DNA from: Melioribacteraceae bacterium
Lineage (GTDB): Bacteria > Bacteroidota > Ignavibacteria > Ignavibacteriales > Melioribacteraceae
Length of the DNA: 64,000 nucleotides
Assembly (NCBI GenBank): GCA_016927595.1
Contig: JAFGMI010000032.1
Coordinates: 62,001 to 126,000, forward strand
Reading direction: 5' to 3'
The notes beneath the pieces are model-generated. The model made no database searches. It worked only from the letters and a program-made list of their open reading frames with translations, and was not told the DNA's origin. Made by a program: the position numbers and the translations under genes. Below, piece by piece: positions 52,933 through 62,972 of this stretch (its first letter is position 1; every line of letters begins with the position of its first letter).

Positions 52933-53501
52933 TTTTCTTTTTTTAAAGCGGATGCAGCAAGCAGCTGATATTTTTTACTTATGTCCGTTTTGCCGAGTTT
53001 TTCGAAATGCCGCGATAGTTCCGAATAAACAGCACTTTTTTTGTCAACTGATTCAACACCATTGTTTACCAGTTGAAGTATAAATTTATTTGCGGGAATA
53101 TCATAATCATAATTATAAAGTTTAAGCGCTGAAAGCAATGGCTGATATTCGGACGGTTTTTCAAAAAAAGCCTTTTGGTAGTAGTTAAACGAAATATCTA
53201 TCTTGGATGAATCGAAATCCTGGATTTGAAATAAATTCCCTACCCAGTTATATAATTCATATCTGTTGCCGGGAAATTCATGTGTTAATTTACCTACGTA
53301 TAGCGTGATTTCATCACTCGTTAATGCTGTATTTGCCAACAAAATTTTGTAAAGGTCTATGTTATTGATTTGTTTTTCCAATGCAAAATTAAGTGTATCG
53401 AACAGCTCATCGGAAGAAGACGAATTCCGGAATACGTTCTCAATATAATTTAATAATTTCTGCTCTTCTGCCATCATTCCGTAATTTTCTTTTGAAACCA
53501 C
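52926..53501 (-). CDS. TPR-like helical protein, unknown function
   Basis: 191 residues, no signal peptide and no enzyme motif. The sequence is made of helical pairs reminiscent of TPR or Sel1 repeats (FNYYQKAFFEKPSEYQPLLS; VYSELSRHFEKLGKTDISKK). The 3' end overlaps that of the patatin gene by 7 bp. The start could also be the ATG eight or nine codons further in (MMAEEQK). Divergent from the ECF sigma gene. I cannot name a family. Confidence 0.6.
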   Translation of the reverse strand: MVSKENYGMMAEEQKLLNYIENVFRNSSSSDELFDTLNFALEKQINNIDLYKILLANTALTSDEITLYVGKLTHEFPGNRYELYNWVGNLFQIQDFDSSKIDISFNYYQKAFFEKPSEYQPLLSALKLYNYDYDIPANKFILQLVNNGVESVDKKSAVYSELSRHFEKLGKTDISKKYQLLAASALKKENQ

Positions 53502-53599
53502 ATAAATTTGGCTGAATTTGGAAAGAAATTCAAGGCACTGTAAAGATTTATATTATTGTAACAATTTTCTTAATTCCTTCGTCTTTATAGATGTAGATT

Positions 53600-54136
53600 A
53601 TGAAACATATGCAGACTAAATATCAATTTTTAATTCAACAGTATAAGAATAATATTTACAGCTATTCGCTCTACATGCTGAAAAACCATACTGATGCTGA
53701 AGATGTTACTCAGGAAGTGTTCATTAAAATCTGGGAAAATTTGGGAAGGTTTAACATTCTGGCAGCCAAAGCCTGGATATTCAGGTCGACTCATAATCTG
53801 TGTATTGATTATTTACGGCGAAGGAACCTGAACTATAAATATGAGTATTCCATTGATGAGAATTATGAAGAGCTTTTGGTTGATGACAAAATCGAAAGTA
53901 ATCCACATGCAAAAACTCATATCAAAATGATGACATCAAAAGTAAAAGAAGCAATAGAAAGACTGCCGGATAAATTGAAATCTGTTTTCGTACTTTATGA
54001 AATACAGGGCTTGAAATACAGGGAAATAGGCAAAGCACTTGAAATGCCGATTAACACCGTAAAGGTTTATCTGCTGAGAGCAAGGCAAAAATTGCAGGAG
54101 GAATTGAAAGATTATGGCACACAGGAAGTATTATAA
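53600..54136 (+). CDS. ECF-type RNA polymerase sigma factor
   Basis: 178 residues with sigma region 2 (YSYSLYMLKNHTDAEDVTQE, VFIKIWENLGRF, RSTHNLCIDYLRRR) and region 4 (RLPDKLKSVFVLYEIQGLKY, MPINTVKVYLLRARQKL), separated by a short linker, and no region 1 or 3. It is first in an operon with a membrane anti-sigma-like protein (23-bp overlap) and two DUF4252 proteins. It very likely transcribes its own operon in response to an envelope signal, as usual for ECF systems. Confidence 0.93.
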   Translation: MKHMQTKYQFLIQQYKNNIYSYSLYMLKNHTDAEDVTQEVFIKIWENLGRFNILAAKAWIFRSTHNLCIDYLRRRNLNYKYEYSIDENYEELLVDDKIESNPHAKTHIKMMTSKVKEAIERLPDKLKSVFVLYEIQGLKYREIGKALEMPINTVKVYLLRARQKLQEELKDYGTQEVL

Positions 54137-54692
54137 AAAAGACGAACTACCCGAATACCTTCTGAACTCGATTGTAAGAACAGCATATAATGATGCCGGT
54201 TTTTTTGAAAAAATACGCGTTGAAAGACTTGCCGCAAAAGATCCTTTGATTGGAAATATTCTGAAAGACTACAAGGAAACAGCCCGATCTGTACATTCAA
54301 TCAAAATTGAAGAGTGCCCGCAGGAGCTGCTCGAAATTATTCCGGAAAGGAGGCTTAACAGCAGAATCGGTAAGCCGTCGTTTACAGTCGATCTTTATAC
54401 CACTTTGTTGTCCAAACCCGTTTCCACTATAGCGGTTACTGTTCTTCTTACCATTACTGTGTTGTCGGTTGTTTTATTGAACAGGTACGAGCAGTTTAAT
54501 AATTACGACAAAGCAGAAGTTGAACTGGCAAGCAGACAGACAAAATACGCCCTTGCAATTATAGGAAAAGTTTTTAACACAACAACAAAATCGCTTACTG
54601 ATGAGATACTTAATGAAAAAGTAAGCAAACCAATTAACGAAGGAATAAAAACAGTAAATAAAATATTCATTGATGAAGGAGATAAAAAATGA
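54114..54692 (+). CDS. Membrane anti-sigma factor-like protein
   Basis: 192 residues with one central transmembrane helix (about 103-124, VSTIAVTVLLTITVLSVVLL). The N-terminal cytoplasmic part would bind the sigma factor, the C-terminal 65 residues are periplasmic and helical. There is no zinc anti-sigma (HxxxCxxC) motif. GGAGG lies about 12 bases before the ATG. Assignment rests mainly on position directly after the ECF sigma gene and on topology. Confidence 0.72.
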   Translation: MAHRKYYKKDELPEYLLNSIVRTAYNDAGFFEKIRVERLAAKDPLIGNILKDYKETARSVHSIKIEECPQELLEIIPERRLNSRIGKPSFTVDLYTTLLSKPVSTIAVTVLLTITVLSVVLLNRYEQFNNYDKAEVELASRQTKYALAIIGKVFNTTTKSLTDEILNEKVSKPINEGIKTVNKIFIDEGDKK

Positions 54693-55246
54693 AAACAAAA
54701 TATTCAGCAATTTTGATAATAGCATTTACAACTTTTGTGTACGCGCAGAAAGCCGACTACTCCCAGTATGCCGGTTATATTGATTTTGGAGATTTGAGTC
54801 TAGTTGAAAAGGGCGAAGAAGTTACCGAAGTATTAATCGAAGAACATCTTCTTAAAATGGTTTCCAAAATGACCAAGAATAGCGAACCGGAATTAAGCGC
54901 TTTGCTCGAAGGAATTAAACTTGTTAAAGTTAATGCATTCGAGTTGTCGGAGAATTCATTTGAACAGCTGAAATCAAGGGCCGAAAAAATCGATAAGGAT
55001 TTGATGTCCAAAAACTGGGACAGAATAGTTAAAGTTAAATCCAGAGATGAGTTTGTGAATATCTACATCAAAACTGAAGCCGATGAAAAAATCAGCGGTC
55101 TTGTTGTAACTTCCATCGAAAAGAATCAGGAAGCAGCATTCGTTAATATAGTAGGCGATATTAATCTTGAAACTATCAGCAAACTTGGAGATAAATTCGA
55201 TATACCTTCCCTTGACAAGATTCACAAAGAGAATGATAAAAACTAA
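54689..55246 (+). CDS. DUF4252 exported protein A
   Basis: 185 residues with a signal peptide (SAILIIAFTTFVYAQ). The mature domain matches the DUF4252 pattern: ... DYSQYAGYIDFGDLSLV, LEGIKLVKVNAFEL, WDRIVKVKSRDEFVNIYIK and GLVVTSIEKNQEAAFVNIVG. ATGA overlap with the anti-sigma gene means coupled translation. DUF4252 proteins often follow ECF sigma operons in Bacteroidota; their role, perhaps stress sensing in the envelope, is not established. Confidence 0.85.
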   Translation: MKTKYSAILIIAFTTFVYAQKADYSQYAGYIDFGDLSLVEKGEEVTEVLIEEHLLKMVSKMTKNSEPELSALLEGIKLVKVNAFELSENSFEQLKSRAEKIDKDLMSKNWDRIVKVKSRDEFVNIYIKTEADEKISGLVVTSIEKNQEAAFVNIVGDINLETISKLGDKFDIPSLDKIHKENDKN

Positions 55247-55274
55247 GTCTTGCATAAGAATAAGAGAGGGTAAT

Positions 55275-55820
55275 ATGAAGGCGAATAACTTCATCAAAGC
55301 TTTTTGTGTGATATTTCTGGCATTAACTTTCACGGGATGTATCGGCGTTAACAGGTCATTTAAAATGATCAGGCAAAATCTTACAGAGAGCCTTGACGTC
55401 AGGTATGAGAAACAATTCGAATTCTCCGTAGGTTCCGCGGGTCTGATGCTTGCCGGAATGATAGTAAAACTCTCCGATGTGGAGGAGCCTGTTGATGAAA
55501 TATTAAGCAGAGTTTCACTTCTGCAGATTGGTGTTTATGAAAAAAGCCGTTATGGGGATTTGCATGCGACGTATGAAGATCTTGTTTCGCTTACAGAGTT
55601 AATGGAAATGCAGGGCTGGGAGTATTTAGTGCGTACGGTTGATGATGATGAAATGGCGGCTGTTTTTGTTGAAAAAGACTGCGAGGAATTTAACAGGATA
55701 TATGTTATCGCTATTGAGCAGGATGAAATGGTACTAGTTGAAGTGCATGGTGATCTTGCCGAAATAATTGAAATCGCAATAAGAGAAAAGGGATTACATT
55801 TCGAAGTTGCAAACAATTAA
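55275..55820 (+). CDS. DUF4252 lipoprotein B
   Basis: 181 residues starting at ATG 55275, four bases after GAGAGGG; the longer frame from 55167 overlaps the previous gene and is not needed. The N-terminus is a lipoprotein signal with lipobox LTFTGC (Cys about residue 21). The domain repeats the layout of protein A: SDVEEPVDEILSRVSLLQIG, WEYLVRTVDDDEMAAVFVEK and YVIAIEQDEMVLVEVHGDLA. Last gene of the sigma operon. Two divergent DUF4252 members in one operon suggest partners. Confidence 0.85.
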   Translation: MKANNFIKAFCVIFLALTFTGCIGVNRSFKMIRQNLTESLDVRYEKQFEFSVGSAGLMLAGMIVKLSDVEEPVDEILSRVSLLQIGVYEKSRYGDLHATYEDLVSLTELMEMQGWEYLVRTVDDDEMAAVFVEKDCEEFNRIYVIAIEQDEMVLVEVHGDLAEIIEIAIREKGLHFEVANN

Positions 55821-55829
55821 TTTTAATGA

Positions 55830-55858
55830 GAGTCCGGCAAATCCCTGCAGCCGGACTC
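55830..55858 (+). terminator. GC-rich hairpin after the sigma operon
   Basis: Perfect 9-bp stem GAGTCCGGC/GCCGGACTC with 11-nt loop, 9 bp after the last stop. There is no immediate T-run, so it may act as a weak or factor-assisted terminator or protect the mRNA 3' end. Confidence 0.5.
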
Positions 55859-55948
55859 CCTCTGCAACGATTATTTTATTCCCGTTTTCAGGCAACAAAT
55901 ATTATCTTAAAACATCTATTGCCATAAAAGCATTTTGCCGGGAATAAA

Positions 55949-57268
55949 ATGAAAAAAGCAGTAAAAACCATTCTAACTACAATCCTTTTTTGCAGCACTT
56001 TATTAAGTCAAAACGACAGTCTCATAACTTTTTACAAAGCACTGCTTCTGGATAGAAAGTATGTTGAAATAATAGAACTGATAAAATCCAGCGAAAATCA
56101 GCGCATACTTAGTCCGGAAGAAAATAAATTTATGGGACTTGCCTTGCAGGGTTTATTCAATTACAGAGGTGCGGAAAAATATTTTGAAGCATCCCGCAGG
56201 TTATCGGGGTATAACCCTGAGATAAATTATCTGCTTGGTAAAGCTGCTTATGTTAATAACAATAAAGATTCTGCAATTAATTATTTTTCGGAAATACTTG
56301 AAAATGACCCGCTGAACATTTTGGCATCTGTAGAGCTGGCAAATTCTTTTTTAGAAACGCAGAATTATCAAAAAGCCGGCGATCTGTTTGGAAAGATTTT
56401 ATTAAATGACAGCACAAACACTTTTATATTAAGACGACATGCTTACTGTAAGTGGAAGCTTGGCGAACTAGGTGAGGCAGTAAAGAACTATAATGATGTA
56501 CTGAGACACGATCCGTCTGATGCAACTTCAGCTCTTCAGTTATCAAAAATATATTATGACACAGAACAATACGAATATGCCGGGTCTGTGCTTGATACGG
56601 CTTTGTTGTTTAACAAAAATAATCCCGGATTACACAAACTTGCAGCGGAAACTTTATTCAAACAGGGAAAATACGAATCCGCAGTCATCCATTATCTTAA
56701 ATCATTGGCGCTTGGAGACTCTTCGGCGGGTGTATATCAAAAACTTGGATTTAGTTATTATTTCATAGCGCAATCCGACGTCATGTACAATACAGAAGTT
56801 TTTAAATTCAAGATTAATGAAGCTGTTAAAGCGCTTAAAAGATCTTACGAACTGGACGATCAAAATCCGCTTACAACATTATACCTCGGTATATGTTATA
56901 AAGAAATTGAGTATTATGATAAAGCTGAAGACTACCTGCTCTGTACAATTGAAATAATTATTCCGGATTACATGTCAAGTGTTTATACTCATCTGGGAGC
57001 TGTTAATGAATATCAGATGAACTTTGAAGATGCAATTAAAAATTATCTGACGGCATATTCATATGATAAAAATAATAAGACGTCACTCTTTTATATTGCA
57101 TCTGCCATGGACAGGTTTTATGCCGACAGAAAAACACCTCTTCTCTACTATTCCAAGTTCCTGAGAGAAAATGAGATTGATAATCCGGTTCTTGCGAAAT
57201 TTGCAAAGGAGAGAATTGATAAACTGACCGAAGAGATGCATTTTAACGGTCAGAGCCAGAATAAATAG
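55949..57268 (+). CDS. Exported TPR-repeat protein
   Basis: 439 residues with a signal peptide (KTILTTILFCSTLLSQ). Roughly ten TPR motifs fill about 45-430; clear ones are KYFEASRRLSGYNPEINYLL, AVKNYNDVLRHDPSDATSAL, ESAVIHYLKSLALGDSSAGV, YDKAEDYLLCTIE and DAIKNYLTAYSYDKNNKTS. It is probably a periplasmic scaffold that binds other proteins. It stands between the sigma operon and valS, with its own upstream gap of 128 bp; no specific partner can be named. Confidence 0.85.
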   Translation: MKKAVKTILTTILFCSTLLSQNDSLITFYKALLLDRKYVEIIELIKSSENQRILSPEENKFMGLALQGLFNYRGAEKYFEASRRLSGYNPEINYLLGKAAYVNNNKDSAINYFSEILENDPLNILASVELANSFLETQNYQKAGDLFGKILLNDSTNTFILRRHAYCKWKLGELGEAVKNYNDVLRHDPSDATSALQLSKIYYDTEQYEYAGSVLDTALLFNKNNPGLHKLAAETLFKQGKYESAVIHYLKSLALGDSSAGVYQKLGFSYYFIAQSDVMYNTEVFKFKINEAVKALKRSYELDDQNPLTTLYLGICYKEIEYYDKAEDYLLCTIEIIIPDYMSSVYTHLGAVNEYQMNFEDAIKNYLTAYSYDKNNKTSLFYIASAMDRFYADRKTPLLYYSKFLRENEIDNPVLAKFAKERIDKLTEEMHFNGQSQNK

Positions 57269-57311
57269 CAATAATTCTTTCCCACCTCAGAAATTAAAAC
57301 CGCATTTTACT

Positions 57312-57319
57312 TATATTTG
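57312..57319 (+). promoter_or_regulatory. Bacteroidota-type -7 box of valS
   Basis: TATATTTG matches TAnnTTTG, 30 bp before the ATG. A clear TTG at -33 is not seen. Confidence 0.4.
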
Positions 57320-57349
57320 CATCTTATTATTAACAATAAACTGTGAACG

Positions 57350-60004
57350 ATGAAAGTAAAGAATCTCAATGATATCCCCAAAGCGTACGATCCGCGCGAT
57401 GTTGAGGATAAATGGTACAAATACTGGGAAAACAATAAAGTTTTTCATTCGGAAGTTGATGAGAGCAAAGAACCTTATACGATAGTAATACCTCCTCCAA
57501 ACGTGACAGGCATGCTGCATCTGGGACATATACTTAACAACACACTTCAGGACATTTATATTCGGTATAAAAAAATGATGGGTTTTAACTCGTGCTGGGT
57601 TCCGGGCACCGACCACGCATCAATAGCAACCGAATCCAAAGTTATAGGCTTCTTAAAAGAAAAAGGTGTGAATAAATTTGATATAGGTCGTGAAGAATTT
57701 CTGAAACATTGCTGGGAATGGACAGAAAAATACGGTGGAATAATTTTAAAACAGCTCAGAAAACTAGGTGCATCGTGCGACTGGGATCGTTTAAGGTTTA
57801 CAATGGACGATCATTATTATAAAAAGGTTGTCGAGGCATTTGTAAAACTATACAACGAAGGTTTTATTTACCGGGGATACAGGATGGTTAACTGGTGTCC
57901 GGCATCAAAATCCGCTATATCCGATGAAGAGGTGTTCTATAAAACCCAGCAGGGTAAACTATGGTACTTCAGGTACCCTGTAGTTGAAGGTGAAGATCAT
58001 ATGAACAGTTATGTGGTTGTTGCTACTACACGTCCTGAAACGATGCTGGGTGATACTGCAGTCGCGGTTAATCCTAACGATGACAGATACAAAAATTTAA
58101 TTGGCAAAAAGATAGTACTGCCGATTTGTGAAAGAGAAATACCCGTAATAGCGGATGAATATGTCGACATGGAATTCGGAACCGGCGTTGTGAAAGTTAC
58201 TCCGGCTCATGACATTAACGACTACGAGATGGGTAAGCGGCACAACCTGGAGGTTATTAATATTTTTAATGATGATGCTTCAACCAACGGGAACGTTCCG
58301 CATGAATTTCAGGGACTTGACCGGTATGAGGTTCGCAAAAAAATTGTGGCAAGGTTCGAAGGACTGGGATTAATTGATAAGATAGAAGACTACACGAATA
58401 AGGTGGGTTACTCTCAGCGCGGTGATGTACCGATTGAACCATATCTTTCCGAGCAATGGTTTATGACAATGGATGATCTGGTTAAACCTGCGCTCGAAGC
58501 TGTGAGAGAAGGCAGGGTTAAATTCTATCCCGCACACTGGATTAAAACTTATGAACACTGGATGGAAAACATCCGGGATTGGTGTATCTCGCGTCAGTTA
58601 TGGTGGGGGCACCGCATACCAGTGTGGTACTGTTCAAACAATAATTGCAAAGACCCGATTGTTGCTGCGGAAGCGCCAAATAAATGTCCTGTATGCGGAT
58701 CAACCGATCTCAGGCAGGACGAAGATGTTCTCGACACATGGGCGTCGAGCTGGCTATGGGCACAGGATGTTTTTACAACTGAAAAGGAACAGAATTATTA
58801 TTATCCGACCGATCTTCTTGTAACGGCTCCGGATATTATTTTTTTCTGGGTCGCCAGAATGATAATAGCCGGCATGAAGTTTATGGATGAAATTCCGTTC
58901 CGCGACGTTTATTTTACTAGTCTTGTTCGTGATTCGCAGGGCAGAAAGATGAGCAAATCGCTTGGTAATTCACCGGATCCTATCGATGTTATAAATGAGT
59001 ACGGAGCCGATGCACTTCGCTTCACTATAACCTACATTTCACCGCTGGGACAGGATGTACTTTTTGATACATCAAAATGCGAACTGGGAAGGAATTTTGC
59101 CAACAAGATCTGGAATGCGGGAAGATTTCTTCTGATGAACGCACAGGATATAAAGCTCGATGAATCACTGAAAAACAAGCACGTTGATTTTGCAGACGAG
59201 TGGATACTGTCGAGATTTCAGAATACAATTAAGGATATGCATACAGCGCTCGATAACTTCGAAGTAAATAACGCGACAAAGATAATTTACTCTTTCGTAT
59301 GGAATGATTACTGTGACTGGTATCTTGAACTGATTAAAAATCAGATATATTCCGAAGACAGAGAAGTTAAATCGGCTGTACTTACGCGGGCTCTTCTGCT
59401 GTTCGAAGAAATGCTTAAAATTGTTCATCCGTTCATGCCTTTTATAACTGAAGAAATCTGGCAGCTTATCGGAGATCGTAAAGACGGCGATACTATCAGC
59501 AACACTTCTTTTCCTCAATACAACGAAAACCTGATTAAAAAACCGGCTGAAGATGAAATTGAATTTGTTCAGAAAGTTGTTACGGCAATCAGAAATATAA
59601 GAGGGGAAATGAATATTCCTCCTTCCAGAAAACTGGAAGTATTTATTAAATCGAAACCGCTTAGCTCTAACCAGATCAAATACATAAGTTCACTTGCAAA
59701 GCTGGAAAACTTAACGGCTGAAGAAAATGTAACCAAACCCAAAGCAAGTGCATCTGCTGTAGTTAAGGATGCGGATATTTATATTCCGCTTGAGGGGATA
59801 ATTGACCTTGGCACTGAAAAACTCAGGCTTGAAAAAGAAGCGATCAGACTCGAAAGTTTGCTGAACGGTGTCGGTAAAAAATTATCGAACGAAAAGTTTG
59901 TAAATAACGCACCCGCAGAAGTTGTTGAACGAGAAAGAGCCAAACAGCGCGACTGGGATAGTTCTCTTCGAAAAATCAGATTGCTGCTGGAAGATCTTGC
60001 ATAA
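57350..60004 (+). CDS. valS: Valyl-tRNA synthetase
   Basis: 884-residue class I synthetase that charges tRNA-Val. HIGH motif: NVTGMLHLGHIL near residue 50-60; KMSKS motif: GRKMSKSLGNSPDP near 530. The editing domain (about 190-350) contains TTRPETMLGDTAVAVNPND and GTGVVKVTPAHDIND. ISRQLWWGHRIPVWYC and WFMTMDDL are also diagnostic of ValRS. A CxxC pair (CPVCGS) and an upstream Cys pair fit a zinc site. The C-terminal coiled-coil (LRLEKEAIRLESLLNGVGKK) is the tRNA-binding arm. Length is typical. Confidence 0.98.
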   Translation: MKVKNLNDIPKAYDPRDVEDKWYKYWENNKVFHSEVDESKEPYTIVIPPPNVTGMLHLGHILNNTLQDIYIRYKKMMGFNSCWVPGTDHASIATESKVIGFLKEKGVNKFDIGREEFLKHCWEWTEKYGGIILKQLRKLGASCDWDRLRFTMDDHYYKKVVEAFVKLYNEGFIYRGYRMVNWCPASKSAISDEEVFYKTQQGKLWYFRYPVVEGEDHMNSYVVVATTRPETMLGDTAVAVNPNDDRYKNLIGKKIVLPICEREIPVIADEYVDMEFGTGVVKVTPAHDINDYEMGKRHNLEVINIFNDDASTNGNVPHEFQGLDRYEVRKKIVARFEGLGLIDKIEDYTNKVGYSQRGDVPIEPYLSEQWFMTMDDLVKPALEAVREGRVKFYPAHWIKTYEHWMENIRDWCISRQLWWGHRIPVWYCSNNNCKDPIVAAEAPNKCPVCGSTDLRQDEDVLDTWASSWLWAQDVFTTEKEQNYYYPTDLLVTAPDIIFFWVARMIIAGMKFMDEIPFRDVYFTSLVRDSQGRKMSKSLGNSPDPIDVINEYGADALRFTITYISPLGQDVLFDTSKCELGRNFANKIWNAGRFLLMNAQDIKLDESLKNKHVDFADEWILSRFQNTIKDMHTALDNFEVNNATKIIYSFVWNDYCDWYLELIKNQIYSEDREVKSAVLTRALLLFEEMLKIVHPFMPFITEEIWQLIGDRKDGDTISNTSFPQYNENLIKKPAEDEIEFVQKVVTAIRNIRGEMNIPPSRKLEVFIKSKPLSSNQIKYISSLAKLENLTAEENVTKPKASASAVVKDADIYIPLEGIIDLGTEKLRLEKEAIRLESLLNGVGKKLSNEKFVNNAPAEVVERERAKQRDWDSSLRKIRLLLEDLA

Positions 60005-60015
60005 TTAAGCCGGCT

Positions 60016-60045
60016 AACCTTGGAAGATTATTATCTTTCAAGGTT
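60016..60045 (+). terminator. Intrinsic terminator of valS
   Basis: A 13-bp stem (AACCTTGGAAGAT with ATCTTTCAAGGTT, one G-U) and a TATT loop are followed by a T-rich stretch, 11 bp after the stop. Confidence 0.75.
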
Positions 60046-60135
60046 ATTTCATTTATTCCTCACTTTTATTTGGCATTGTATATTGAACTGATTATTTATA
60101 AAATTAATTCTGTTAAAATCTAGTCGGGTATGATA

Positions 60136-62958
60136 ATGAAAACTGCATTAGTATTGGTGTTGTGCATTCTATTCAATTTAACTGCAGCTGCATCGAATTA
60201 TATAGATAAAGGAAAAGTAAAATATCACTCAGGAATAATCCTCGTAAAATTTAAAAGTGCCTCTCTCCCGGGCGATAACGTAACTTCCCTTAGCAAGGCA
60301 ACCAGCACTATGTTTGCGGATTTCAGTGTTACCTCCATGCGCAAAGCATTGGCAATAAAAAATGAAGATAAAACCGGGTTAAAAAACCTTTTCGAGCTGA
60401 AATATTCTGCTCCAATGGATCCGGAGTACGTGGCGTCCAGACTTTGCGGGCAGCCGGAAATTGAGTGGGCGGAACCCTACTATATTTATGAAACAGCTCA
60501 CATTCCGAACGACACGTATTACAACAGTTTCCAGCAGTCACTTTCTGTAGTACAGGCTGAACAAGCCTGGGATATTACAAAAGGAAGTTCTGATGTTATT
60601 ATAGCTATAGTTGATACCGGTGTCGATTGGGATCATCCCGATCTTGCCGATAATATCTGGATAAACGAAGCTGAGGCAAACGGAACACAGGGAATTGATG
60701 ACGACAATAACGGTTATGTTGATGATATCCGGGGCTGGGATTTCGGAGGTTTAACAGGTACTCCCGATAATGATCCGGTTGAAGATAGTGACGACCACGG
60801 CACGCATGTAGCGGGGATTGCCGGTGCGGTTACAAATAACGGCATCGGGGTTGCATCGATAGGATATAATTGTATGATAATGGCTGTTAAAACTTCAGAA
60901 GATGATATACGGGATAATGGTAATGCATTAATTGCGTTTGGATATGATGGAATTCTCTACGCAGTTGATAACGGAGCTAAAGTTATTAATTGCAGCTGGG
61001 GCAGTTACAGCTATTCGAAAACTCTTGAAGAGATTATTGAATACGCAGCTATGAACGGCGCAATTGTTGTGGGTTCCGCCGGCAACGAAAATAACCGTGA
61101 TGCTATTTATCCCGGAAATTATAAAGATGCGCTCTCAGTTGGTTACACAGATGACAGCGACGTTAAAAATTTTGCATCAAACTACGGCGAGGAAGTCGAT
61201 ATTTACGCACCGGGGACATCGATTTATAATACCTGGCAGAATGATACCTACGCATCATTAAGCGGGAGTTCAATGGCGGCGCCGCTAGTTTCCGGAATAG
61301 CTGCATTGGTATTTACTCAATTCCCGAACTTCACACCGCATCAGGTAGCTCAGCAAATCAGGGTTAACGCCGACAATATTGATGCATTAAACCCGACATA
61401 CCAGTATCTTATGGGATCGGGAAGAGTTAATGCTTACAAAGCTTTAACAAACACGGATTCAAAAGCAGTTAGGATTACTAATATCAACTTTGTTGAAGAA
61501 GGTGACGGAGACGGGGTGTTTGAATCGGGCGAAACGGTTTCGGTCGAATTGGACTTTGTCAATTATCTGAGTCCGCTGAGTAATTTATCTGTCAGGGTTT
61601 TTAGCGATGCAGGTTATATTACTTTTCAGAATCCTTTTGTTAATATGGGTGCACACGATACTCTGGAAGTATTTGACAATTCATCTAATACATTCAGATT
61701 TACTATTAGCGGCAGCGCTCCCTTAAACAGCGAGCCGGCTTTCAGGATTGAATTCACGGACGGCACTTATAAAGATTTTCAGTGGATAAAAGGCATGATT
61801 ATAAATCCGCTTTACAAAACAAGCTCTGCCGGAGATCTGCAAGTAACATTTACAAGCAAGGGTACGATAGGTTTCAACGACTATCCGGATAATCTTCAGG
61901 GTGACGGATTCATCTTCAGGCAAGGACCAAATATTCTTTTTGAAGGCGGATTGATGTACGGTAATTCATCCGGTAAGATTGTAAGCAGTGTAAGAAGCTC
62001 TAATGCTGAACAGCAGTCAGATGATTTCAGAAACATACAGCCATATATTGTAACATCTCCGGGTGCTGTTGCCGATGAACAGGGACTCTCGGTTTTCGAC
62101 GATAGTTTTGCCGGCACTAAGACTTACAATATTGAAACAGAATTACACACATACGCCTTTGCCGAAGATGAGAGCAATGATTTTATAATCCTGAAATATA
62201 TATTTAAGAATAAGGGTCTGAATAGTTATAGTAACTTTTTTACAGGCTTATATTTTGACTGGGATGTCGATGCGAATAACGCAGCAACAAATATTACAAA
62301 TTATGATTTTACAGATAGTTTCGGATATGTATATAATGACGATTTGAATGCGATAGCTACTCATGCAGGAATGGCATTGCTTTCAACTGAACTTGACGGC
62401 TACTTCGGTATTTCAAACCCGGGGGACAGCAATTTCGGACTATATGATGGTTACACAGACGATGAAAAATGGACGAGCATGACAAGTGGCAAATCGCATG
62501 TTCTGCAAGGTCCTACCGATGTATCGTCTGTTATAAGCAGCGGACCGCACACCCTGGATTCAGGTGATACACTGATTGTTGATTTCGCACTTACAGCCGG
62601 CGAGTCGCTTGAGGAACTGAGAGATGCAGTGAAGCGCAGCAGGGAAAAATATTTATCTCTTGTTAAAGATGTTTATGATGAATATTCCGGTCCTCTGGAA
62701 TATAACCTTGAGCAGAATTATCCCAATCCGTTTAATCCTGCTACTACAATCGTATATTCAATCGCTGAGCAGGGTAATGTTTCTCTTGAAGTATTTGATA
62801 TGCTTGGCAGATCAGTCGGCAGGTTAGTTAATGAATTTAAACCAGCCGGTAATTATAAAGTTCAATTCAGTGCAGTTAATCTGAGCAGCGGTGTATACAT
62901 TTATAAGCTTTCGGTTAATAGTTTTGTCTCGATAAATAAGATGCTTCTGATTAAATAG
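60136..62958 (+). CDS. T9SS-exported subtilisin-like serine protease (S8)
   Basis: 940 residues from ATG 60136 (an ATG at 60130 is also possible). A signal peptide (TALVLVLCILFNLTAAA) and an inhibitor-like propeptide (about 20-130) precede the S8 catalytic domain: D160 in IAIVDTGVDWDHPDL, H221 in DDHGTHVAGIAGA, oxyanion Asn in VVGSAGNENN and S379 in LSGSSMAAPLVSG, so the triad is intact. A beta-rich region (about 450-850) of unknown type follows, then the T9SS sorting domain (856-940, YNLEQNYPNPFNPATT, LSSGVYIYKLSVN). It should be released or anchored at the cell surface and may degrade external protein. The phosphatase gene starts 14 bp later. Confidence 0.95.
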   Translation: MKTALVLVLCILFNLTAAASNYIDKGKVKYHSGIILVKFKSASLPGDNVTSLSKATSTMFADFSVTSMRKALAIKNEDKTGLKNLFELKYSAPMDPEYVASRLCGQPEIEWAEPYYIYETAHIPNDTYYNSFQQSLSVVQAEQAWDITKGSSDVIIAIVDTGVDWDHPDLADNIWINEAEANGTQGIDDDNNGYVDDIRGWDFGGLTGTPDNDPVEDSDDHGTHVAGIAGAVTNNGIGVASIGYNCMIMAVKTSEDDIRDNGNALIAFGYDGILYAVDNGAKVINCSWGSYSYSKTLEEIIEYAAMNGAIVVGSAGNENNRDAIYPGNYKDALSVGYTDDSDVKNFASNYGEEVDIYAPGTSIYNTWQNDTYASLSGSSMAAPLVSGIAALVFTQFPNFTPHQVAQQIRVNADNIDALNPTYQYLMGSGRVNAYKALTNTDSKAVRITNINFVEEGDGDGVFESGETVSVELDFVNYLSPLSNLSVRVFSDAGYITFQNPFVNMGAHDTLEVFDNSSNTFRFTISGSAPLNSEPAFRIEFTDGTYKDFQWIKGMIINPLYKTSSAGDLQVTFTSKGTIGFNDYPDNLQGDGFIFRQGPNILFEGGLMYGNSSGKIVSSVRSSNAEQQSDDFRNIQPYIVTSPGAVADEQGLSVFDDSFAGTKTYNIETELHTYAFAEDESNDFIILKYIFKNKGLNSYSNFFTGLYFDWDVDANNAATNITNYDFTDSFGYVYNDDLNAIATHAGMALLSTELDGYFGISNPGDSNFGLYDGYTDDEKWTSMTSGKSHVLQGPTDVSSVISSGPHTLDSGDTLIVDFALTAGESLEELRDAVKRSREKYLSLVKDVYDEYSGPLEYNLEQNYPNPFNPATTIVYSIAEQGNVSLEVFDMLGRSVGRLVNEFKPAGNYKVQFSAVNLSSGVYIYKLSVNSFVSINKMLLIK

Positions 62959-62972
62959 ACTGTATCGTATAA

